Shown here piece after piece: positions 56,672 through 64,000 of a stretch of DNA of 64,000 nucleotides. The stretch's first letter is position 1; every line of letters starts with the position of its first letter. The notes beneath the pieces are model-generated. The model searched no databases. It was not told the DNA's origin and saw only the letters and a list, made by a program, of their open reading frames with translations. The stretch covers positions 510,875 through 574,874 of the forward strand of contig NZ_AP018929.1 of assembly GCF_008326425.1 (NCBI RefSeq), in the 5' to 3' direction. The translations under genes were made by a program, and so were the position numbers. The DNA is from Sulfuracidifex tepidarius (lineage in GTDB: Archaea > Thermoproteota > Thermoprotei_A > Sulfolobales > Sulfolobaceae).

Positions 56672-57189
56672 ATTTATCAAGCTTATAAACTCGATCTAAC
56701 CGTTAAATACGATTTTAATGGGTAAAGGGCGGAAGGCTTGTGAGAGGAAGATATCCCTTCATTACTCCCTTCTCAGATATTTTTTGGTGACGTTAATTAC
56801 GTTCTTCCCTAGCCATGGTAAGGCGGTGCTGAGGTACGATAGCGTCACCTCCTTGTCTACACATAAAGTTAAGCGGGGTCCCTAGCGTTGGTGTTATCTA
56901 GAGAGAACTGTCTAGACGATGAGAACTAAAACCCGCTGGGATTCTCCCGGGGAAGAGGTCCCCAGTCCTAACACTCTCATGAACTACTTGTTAAAGGGCA
57001 GAGCTTTCAATTTGCAGATATACCTAGCGAATAGTGGAGAGTCGGAGACGAAGGGCTTAAGCTCCACACTGAAGGTCGTCCTAACTCTTTAAAATCAGAG
57101 AAGCATCATCGTTTACTGTCTACGTCTAATCACGTGTTGGGCATGAGGGACAGATCAGACAAAGTAAAGTCTTTCTTCACGCCGAGCAC
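56672..57189. other. Intergenic stretch leading into transposase debris
   Basis: No gene accepted. Scraps between 57110 and 57190 may belong to the extreme start of the transposase remnant that follows. Confidence 0.4.
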
Positions 57190-57790
57190 TGGGGATTTGA
57201 GCAAGTACGACGATAACGTAGTCATAATGTAGTTCTCATGTTTTCCTTCCACATATTTACACTGACGGGAGTTACTGCAGGAGAACAGGGACGATAAAAA
57301 GTGTTACAAGGACGAAGGAGTTCAACACTTTCCTTGCCTTCCTCCATGCCTTCTTACAGGGTAGTGAAGAGTCTTCGTTGCCCTTAAGCTGAGGTCACCC
57401 CGCTAGCGACTACTCCACAGTCAGGATGAGGATTAAGAACATGGGTATTCGCTTCCCGGAAACTGAGGACGAGGTTGAGATGATCGCAGACTAGACCGGG
57501 ATCAGCACCTTCAGTGGTGGGCAATACGTGGTCGCAGGTGGAAGGAGATATACTCACGCTTCCTCAAGGCGGAAGTAATAGGAGAGAGGTTGAGTTGGAG
57601 GTAGTGAAGACAGAGGTGACCTCCAACGAGGTGAAGTCTGCAGTCAACGCAGTGAAGGAACTCCAACACAAGGGTAAACACGTGACGAATTCACGGCGAC
57701 AAGACATACGACGTTAATGAGGTCTACAGATGGAGTGGATGTGAACCCCTCCTAGGAGTAACTCCTCCCGTAGAGGTGAACCCACACGGC
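57190..57790 (+). pseudogene. Decayed IS5-like transposase
   Basis: Pieces in shifting frames are, in order: DLSKYDDNVVIM, FLAFLHAFLQG, DYSTVRMRIKNMGIRFPE, TGISTFSGGQYVV, VELEVVKTEVTSNEVKSAVN and VKELQHKG, then YGDKTYDVNEVYRW and a VNPHGW-like end. It is the most complete copy of the family in the window and serves as a guide to the others, but has many frameshifts and stops. Confidence 0.68.
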
Positions 57791-57936
57791 TGGCTGTCTG
57801 TGAGTTCAGGACGTTTATGACAGCCAGAGAGAAAGGGATACATCTAGGTGTTCCGTGGTGTCTCTCTTCTCCGTGAAACCTTCGGGAACCCGTGAGAGCC
57901 AAGTCCTTCCCCTGTCAGACTAAGCAGGCTATACTC

Positions 57937-58092
57937 AGTCAGGCTATAAGCTTGGATGACCCATAACGCTGACTTGGTTGTGTAGACAGAGCCTGAAATC
58001 AGGACCTAACCAAGCGAAGCAGAAATATTTATTGAATACACACCCATTTATACTGTATTATTCATTTGAAATAATGTGAAGATATACACTAA
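57937..58092. repeat. Dispersed repeat, family 3, copy 2
   Basis: Aligns with 53191-53373. It keeps CTTGGATGACCC, GTGTAGACAGAGCCTGAAAT, AGGACCTAACCAAG and AGAAATATTTATTGAATA. CAGGCT (57940-57945) and AGCCTG (57990-57995) still pair. The distal block AATAATGTGAAGATATACAC also matches. Confidence 0.7.
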
Positions 58093-58279
58093 GCCATCTT
58101 CACCTTAACCCATTAAACCTTGGAAACTTATCAAGGAAGACCTTACTCCGTGACAGTCCTGGCCGCGCTGTCCATGCGTCCTCGTATTCCTAAACAACAT
58201 ACCGAAGATCCTAACTTTTTAATATCATTCTACTATTATCCCTTAATAATGACTGATTTCATATTTAGGGAGGAAAAAG

Positions 58280-58650
58280 TCATCCAGTGATCATAACTAG
58301 ATTGAGGTCATGAAGCTCCTCCCTTATCCTTAAGAAGTCAGTGTCCTTAGTAACAATGGTTAAACCTCTATTCATTGCTTGCGCTGAAAGTAACACATCA
58401 AAAGACCCTACATTCTTTCCCTTATCCCTGAGCCTTTTATAAATCCTTGATCCCATCATGGAATCCTTCTTGCTTACATTTAGAACTTTAAATGCCGATA
58501 GAAAGTCCATAACCTTCCTCTCCTCTATCCTTCCAATTAACACTTCAAAGACACTAACGGAGCTAATATAAAACTCCCCCTGACTTATCAATGACTTGAT
58601 GGGATTAAGGAGACTCTCAGCTATCTTCCGTCATAGTCGTCGAAAAGGAG
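58280..58650 (-). pseudogene. vapC: VapC-like PIN toxin with frameshifted N-terminus
   Basis: From 58591 leftward the frame reads GEFYISSVSVFEVLIGRIEE, VGSFDVLLSAQAM and IVTKDTDFLRI, the second to fourth PIN motifs. Upstream in the same frame KIAESLLNPIKSL continues but meets a stop. The first PIN motif (YCDIDSF) lies in another frame around 58650. A frameshift thus separates the first catalytic Asp from the rest. No vapB is visible next to it. Confidence 0.6.
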
Positions 58651-58659
58651 TCGATATCG

Positions 58660-59900
58660 CAGTAATCTTACACGGTAAGTAGGAAACTATATTCCACGTA
58701 TATAGTAAACCCGTTATAAGTCATCTCCATACCCCTCATGTGTAGCGTGCTCGTGGTGATTTTCGTAGGTTAACTTCATCCTCACATCACATCAGCTTGA
58801 AATAGAGCAAAAGTGAGGAACTTCCTATCCCTTAGTTAAGAATACCTTCATTCATGTTAGGAATCTCCGGTCTCAGGGCAAGCTCAATTCATCTCAGAGA
58901 TAATCATTGTCTCATCCTCCACACTGGTTGAGAGTTACGGCTCCATCTCAAGTAGGCTTTTCGCACAACCTCGATTCCTTAAACAAGCTGTTACTTTTCA
59001 TCCACTTTGCTTCCATTCTACACCAAGTCACCTCCTTATTACCTTTTTTTGTTGACGTTTTTCTTGGAGAAGGAAACGAGTATTTTAAGCGGTAATTAAT
59101 CAACCAGTATACTTGTAGGTTTACCAGTACACTTCATCCCCACTGGATGAAGATCAGTCGCAGTTTCAAGTAATTGTTCAAAATTTATTCCTATAAAATC
59201 TTCACTCACATGATATAGCCCGCGAGCAGAAAGTTTCAGGGGTATTCCCCATGATCGTAATACGGCAACAGTATAAAATATACAAAAAATTTTTATAAAT
59301 TGTCTAGAGAAATACATCTAGCAAGAGATTAAATGTAGCATAATAAATAGTGATAATTTAAATAACACGAAGTCTTTATGATCATTATAGTTTTAAAGAC
59401 TATCATAACAGGGAAATGGAAAATCACTTGCCTCCTTGCAGTGTATCCCTACTCTCCTTCTCTCCTTTAGGTTCCTCAGGGCGGACCGGTGACCTTAGTA
59501 TCTCACGGAATTAAGGGAAAAAACGTAATGGACAGGACGAGAGAAGGGAAAAAGTGTACGTAATGGTTCGACAAACCTCGAATCTATCTTGACGTGGTAG
59601 GTGAGGAGTCCACTCATTTCAGTTTTGACGTTAGAGGCGGGTGTTAGACAGGGTGACCAATACTTTTCGTATGATTTCTGGTCTTGCTAAACTAGGTCAT
59701 GGTCACCAGCGAGTGGTGAGGAGTACCTGCGAGTTGCCCTTAGATTCATAGAGTTTATATAGTATATGAAGGTCACGACGAGGTAAGCTTCCAGATACTT
59801 GAAGCGAGGGCTTTTATGTCTCTGCTTCATGGGCCTTTCCTTGCATGATTTTAGCGGTATAGAGTATAAGTTTATAAATGTCTTATCTTCTATATAAGCA
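58660..59900. other. Gene-poor stretch
   Basis: About 1.2 kb with no firm gene. A minus-strand 73-codon ORF (59096-59317, containing GLYHVSEDFIGINFEQLLET) has gene-like composition but no recognised family and may be a fragment. TTTATAAATG at 59871-59880 is a good TATA box 25 bases before the thermopsin ATG. Confidence 0.45.
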
Positions 59901-61787
59901 ATGTCATGTAGCATAAAATTAAACAAATTATTTTTACTTTCCTTGATGTTGGTCTCCGTTATCCCGATTTTTTCTCATCTAGACTACGCTCAGGTACAGA
60001 CTTCAAATGACCCGTATGAGTACGCTCTGCCTCAAGGGGGCTTCGAGTATATAGAGGTACAAACGAACCAGACCAGCGCAGTGGTCTATGCGTCCTTGTC
60101 TAACGTTTCGGTAACCGTCGACTTGATGACCCAGAACCAATTTATGCTGTTCAATACTACTGGGAGTCAACACTACCTTTATCAACAGAACTCGAGCGTT
60201 GTTCTAAACGCTGCACTGTTGAACAGCGGAGTATATTACCTTGTAATTTACTCTCCTTATCAGCCCGTCGGCTTCAATTTGACGTCCCAAGTTATCCCTC
60301 TATCTTTGGTGAACTCCACCCAGTTCGCCGAGGAGGAAGTCCAGGTCCCAGCACATGGTTATACTTCTATTTTATTACACCTTTCAACAGAGGGGTCCCC
60401 ATTCAGCCTGTTGCTGGAGGGACTGAGTAACCAGTCCGTTTCCTTCTCGTTGTGGAACGGTTCCACAGTTTTTAATTCTACACCAGTAACGGCAACTCTG
60501 AACTTCACATCTCTCACGTTTGGATACACGCTTCACCTCTCTCCCGGTGTTTACTACCTCAACATAACCAACCCTCACTCCTCAACCGCCACTGCGTTCT
60601 TCTATTACAAGATCACTCCAAGTTATGTGAACCCTTACCTCACAGATTTGACAAGGGTCCCGGGACAGCTCCCCATGGGGATTGCGTCTTACGGAGTCGT
60701 TAATAGTTCCCGAATTACCACTTATGCATTGAATTTCTCCGAGGTAGCAGGCTATTTTAATTTTTCTTCATTATCCGCTTATAACCCTAATGGATCCTCC
60801 TTTAACGTAAGTGATTACTCTTCATCGCTTCAGCTGAACGCAGTTTTATACGATAATGGTTCAGTTTATTGGCCTCAAGACGTTCTGATGTTCATTACAA
60901 ATTACTCTGTGGTGGTTCTGCATGATAATGTCTTCAACATGACTACAGATAACGCTACCCTTACTAATTCCTCTATAACGTCTCCTGAAGGTTTCGTTAC
61001 AGGGACAGGTCATAACGCATATTACGGTAATTACAAGAATCCAATAGCTTTAAGCTACAAGTTCCCGTTCGCAGGATATTTGCTAATGAAGGTAGTAAAC
61101 CGTAATTCAGGTCCAGTTGTTAGCTTCGGTCTTCTGGTTTTCGAAAACGGCTCTCCCGTGAGGGAAATGTTCTGGTTCGACAACGTCTCAATCCGCGCTC
61201 CAAGTGATGCATCATTCGTCGTAAACGGGACGGAGTACACCCCAGCGGGAATCTTCTATCCATTGGGTTCATTCTATGACGCTGAGCTCGTGCTGGGAGG
61301 TGGAGCAAACGGGGAAAACACTAACTTCACTGCCTTAAAAGGAGAGCTAGGGCTGTTCTACGTAAAAGGAGGTAACTTGGTAGCATTCCCGTCGTACTAT
61401 ACATTCGGAGCAGACACGGCGGAGAGCACGAGTAACGTTCATGTGACCGACAACGGGGTAGTGTACGTAAGCGAGGGAAAACTGAACCCGTCTCCGTTAT
61501 CCTCGATAAACGTTGACGACTATCCACCCCTTTCTTACAATCCACCCGCACCGGTTAAAGAACCAAACACGTCATCCGCAACGTCCACCATCAGTCAATC
61601 CTCCGTTGAGCCAACAAGTTCTACACAGCCTGCAGTTGGGACAGCAAGCTCTACTCTAAGCTCCTCTCAGAGCACATCTCAATCAGGCTCCAGTTCCTTA
61701 ACGGATCTGGGTGCAATAGTGGGAGTCTCCTTAGTTGTGACAGTGATCTTGGGAGTTATCATAGAAAGGAGACGAAAGAGGTCGTGA
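59901..61787 (+). CDS. Large membrane-anchored thermopsin family protein
   Basis: The 628-residue protein has a signal peptide (about 1-31, core LFLLSLMLVSVIPIFS) and an N-terminal beta-rich extension of about 215 residues with many Asn-x-Ser/Thr sites. A thermopsin domain follows (about 250-540; QLPMGIASYGVVNSS, DNVFNMTTDN, FWFDNV, YTPAGIFYPLGSFYDAELVLGG, YTFGADTAEST). Then come a Ser/Thr-rich stalk (about 555-600) and a C-terminal helix with basic stop-transfer (IIERRRKRS). It should be an acid protease or protease-like protein tethered outside the membrane. It is nearly twice the size of the secreted thermopsin at 42915. A TATA box lies 25 bases upstream. Confidence 0.9.
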   Translation: MSCSIKLNKLFLLSLMLVSVIPIFSHLDYAQVQTSNDPYEYALPQGGFEYIEVQTNQTSAVVYASLSNVSVTVDLMTQNQFMLFNTTGSQHYLYQQNSSVVLNAALLNSGVYYLVIYSPYQPVGFNLTSQVIPLSLVNSTQFAEEEVQVPAHGYTSILLHLSTEGSPFSLLLEGLSNQSVSFSLWNGSTVFNSTPVTATLNFTSLTFGYTLHLSPGVYYLNITNPHSSTATAFFYYKITPSYVNPYLTDLTRVPGQLPMGIASYGVVNSSRITTYALNFSEVAGYFNFSSLSAYNPNGSSFNVSDYSSSLQLNAVLYDNGSVYWPQDVLMFITNYSVVVLHDNVFNMTTDNATLTNSSITSPEGFVTGTGHNAYYGNYKNPIALSYKFPFAGYLLMKVVNRNSGPVVSFGLLVFENGSPVREMFWFDNVSIRAPSDASFVVNGTEYTPAGIFYPLGSFYDAELVLGGGANGENTNFTALKGELGLFYVKGGNLVAFPSYYTFGADTAESTSNVHVTDNGVVYVSEGKLNPSPLSSINVDDYPPLSYNPPAPVKEPNTSSATSTISQSSVEPTSSTQPAVGTASSTLSSSQSTSQSGSSSLTDLGAIVGVSLVVTVILGVIIERRRKRS

Positions 61788-63473
61788 TGCGACAAGTAGA
61801 CCTAGGTAAAAAGATCAACCCTTTTTTATAGATCGAAACCCTTCTTTTATAGAAGTTGAGAGAAAATAATAATGATAATGATAATAAAAACAATTTAGTC
61901 TTGTCAAATGCGGAGCAACATAGCGTTTGAGCTAGGTGTGAAGGATATCCTCGATCAGAGCTTAGATTCCCTTTGAGGCTTACCTCAAGATGTTTCTAGC
62001 GGGAAGTTACCCACTTCTCCCTCCCAAGACACTCGCATCTCTGCACAATCCACGACTGTTGCAAGTCGTGCTACTCGTGGTCATCACGACACTTCATTAG
62101 GAAATAGAGAGAAAGTCTCTAGGTCTCAATGGCAAAGCTCCTACTATAATGCGTCTAAGTAAAGAGACAAAAAACAATCTAACGCCCAGTGTCTAAAGAC
62201 GCCGGATCTCATGTTCCCCGCTCGCCTCTAACTTGGGAACAGTATGTGTGGACATCTCTTGCGACTGCCAAAACACGGTCTCACGTTTCCATGCAGTCGC
62301 CGAAAACTCACCCGAAAGGTCACTTTTCCCTTCCCTTTTTAGAACCTCTTAGCTCAAGGTCTGAAAATCCTCCTTATTTTAGGGTAAAGTAGATCGTAAA
62401 ACTGTTCAGGGTGTTAAAAATAATCCTCCTTATACGTGCGTATAATGATTTGTATCGCTCTTCTGCACACAGAGTTTAGGCTTCATACACTAAATCGACG
62501 CAGACTATCAGGGAAGATAGAGAGACTGATGAAAACGAAGCCCAAGATAACATGAGATATAGAGAAGGAGAAATGAGAATGGTTTCCAACCCTTTGATAT
62601 CATGTTCTGCAGTTGTGGAGAAGGAGAAAGCTTCAACCATTACACAGCACTTAACTTTCCTCAATCGTAGAGAAGGAAAGGAATGAGGGCTAAGGAACAG
62701 GAGAAGGAGAAATTTCTCTCTATATGAAGATTCGCCTCTTTTTCCTCTCTTTTTTTCAGTTTTTATTCCTTACGATCTCTTTCACACGCGGGATAGCTCA
62801 AAACAGGGAAAAACCCTGGGAATACCTCAGGCGCGTATTACTTTCAAATTCTGAAGAGATCACGAAGACCCCCTGTTCCTGTGGAGTTAACGTGGTGTTA
62901 GGGGTCTCCCTCACTCGGGTAATATTTGGTATAGTTAACTAGCAGTTAACTAGACAAAATAAGGGGTTAAAATCTCAAGGTGTAAAACCAAGGGAAAACC
63001 TTATAGTTACGAAATTTACGTATGGGCAAGGAGTTTGACTTGTTCCAGTGGAAGGCTCAATAAGAGTATGAAAAAACGAGTATAAAAGGATTTCTCTCCT
63101 TTTTTAGTTAAGATAAGGGAGGTTACTAGAGATTGAAGAAAAAATGAGTGGAAATCCAATTCTACTCCATGAAAAGAGTTACAAAGACGTCAATTCGAAG
63201 AGAGCAGAGTCTAGAAACCCTTCCATTTAAGGTTCATGAAAAGAAATAAAGAAGACAATAAAATGAAGAAATAAAGTAAAACATTGAAGGATTAAAATTT
63301 AATAAATGAAAAGAAATAGCTGATTCTTTCAGCAACTTGTACATGTCAGTGTAAAAAAGTTAATATCCTTTGTAATTGGGTCAGCTCATGGTTATCAGGA
63401 GAATTGTCTTATGGATCGCAAAAATCTAGTTCGTCATTTAAACGTCAAAATTAAGAGTTATGTAGGAGAGGTA
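61788..63473. other. Gene-free stretch
   Basis: About 1.7 kb. Short ORFs at 62189-62392 and 62724-62942 lack any family features. A reading around 61970-62180 (YLKMFLAGSYPLLPP) might be decayed coding sequence of unknown type. AT-rich near the sulfocyanin operon end. Confidence 0.45.
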
Positions 63474-63787
63474 TCAATTTCTCTTAGTTAATGCGAAAAT
63501 TCCAGCCAGAAGAAGGATGACGAATGATATTCCGAAGAAAACCCAAAGAACGCTGGGAGGGATAGGAATGCTGCAATCAGAAGCAATATTCCCCCTGCCT
63601 CTCTATTGTCTATTAATGAACCCACAATTCCTAAGACTAGAGCCGGAATCCCGATGAACATGGGGAAGAAGGTCATGTAGCCGAAGCCACCCATCATAGT
63701 CATCATTCCGTTGAAGAAGGGATGAATAAAGAAGGTTAGAATCAAGAGAAGCGATACCACCAATCCCAGAATCTGATAATTCTCCAT
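63474..63787 (-). CDS. Small four-helix membrane protein, C-terminus affected by apparent frameshift
   Basis: From ATG 63787 (MENYQILGLVVSLLLI) the frame encodes about three helices. In the uninterrupted frame it ends at 63488 with a non-membrane tail (GFSSEYHSSSFFWLEF). One frame over, the same DNA encodes a good fourth helix, SVLWVFFGISFVILLLAGIF, ending LTKRN at a TGA (63474-63476). I infer a frameshift around 63555-63585, natural or from sequencing. It lies directly behind the copper-protein gene (alternative GTG start 63796 overlaps its stop), so the two are cotranscribed. It may help assembly or anchoring of the copper protein. Confidence 0.6.
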
Positions 63788-63788
63788 T

Positions 63789-64000
63789 TCATTCACCTAC
63801 AACGATTTCACTGTCCATCCCATTCTCTGCGTGTCCAGGAAATGTACAAATGTACCAGAATTCACCCTGATTTAGAGTGAAAGTGTATTGATATTGATGA
63901 GCTTGTTCGGTGCTATAGTCAGCTGGGGGTAAATATTGCATCATAGTATCCATTTTCCCTCCTCCCATCATCTGCATTCCCCCCATCATTACGTTATACT
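63789..64000 (-). CDS. C-terminal part of a sulfocyanin-like blue copper protein (continues past window end)
   Basis: The last 70 residues are visible and the frame remains open at 64000. The segment GEFWYICTFPGHAENGMDSE holds the Cys, His and Met ligands of a type 1 copper site in the plastocyanin/sulfocyanin order (C-x4-H-x4-M). A Met/Gly-rich stretch (MMGGMQMMGGGKMDTMMQ) lies before it. Sulfocyanin carries electrons in the Sulfolobales respiratory chain on the outer membrane face. The first His ligand and the membrane anchor would lie outside the window. Confidence 0.8.
   Translation of the reverse strand, partial: YNVMMGGMQMMGGGKMDTMMQYLPPADYSTEQAHQYQYTFTLNQGEFWYICTFPGHAENGMDSEIVVGE

Overview
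The window reads as chromosome of a thermoacidophilic crenarchaeon of the order Sulfolobales. The evidence is two thermopsin-family acid proteases, the end of a sulfocyanin-like blue copper protein, many VapBC pairs, archaeal TATA boxes 25-30 bases before starts (many genes look leaderless), 25-bp CRISPR repeats ending ATTGAAAG, and decayed crenarchaeal-type insertion sequences. Genus cannot be fixed from sequence alone. No rRNA or tRNA gene was recognised.

Layout. 1-3.0 kb: end of an unknown gene, then a membrane-linked Ser/Thr kinase that appears split into three ORFs. 4.3-20.6 kb: a subtype I-B-like CRISPR-Cas island. It holds a 50-repeat array (30-bp repeat), cas4, cas1, cas8b-cas7-cas5, cas2, a second, TPR-containing Ser/Thr kinase, and cas3. 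No cas6 is visible. 20.8-34.3 kb: a broken VapBC pair, membrane proteins, a zinc-ribbon/AIM24 pair, a zinc alcohol dehydrogenase, a HAD phosphatase, an MFS transporter, a TDT/SLAC1-like transporter, a GH15 glucoamylase/trehalase and SfsA. 35.4-50.0 kb: a segment bounded by two convergent CRISPR arrays that share another repeat (25 bp) and have almost identical ~226-bp leaders in inverted orientation. Between them lie a HAD hydrolase, VapBC, transposase remnants, thermopsin and a ThDP enzyme. 50.2-58.7 kb: an accessory zone with a wrecked MFS gene, a HEPN-MNT pair, three more VapBC pairs, a broken VapC and transposase debris. 59.9-64 kb: a large membrane-anchored thermopsin and the sulfocyanin end.

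How it fits together. Cas8b, Cas7 and Cas5 would form a Cascade complex that recruits Cas3. Cas1, Cas2 and Cas4 would adapt the 30-bp array. crRNA processing needs a Cas6 encoded elsewhere. The two arrays at 35-50 kb have no cas genes nearby and must also be served in trans. The most notable points are the two related kinases bracketing and entering the I-B locus, the two block duplications in array 1, the inverted-leader array pair, and three dispersed elements that resemble an AT-rich leader followed by a lone degenerate CRISPR repeat.
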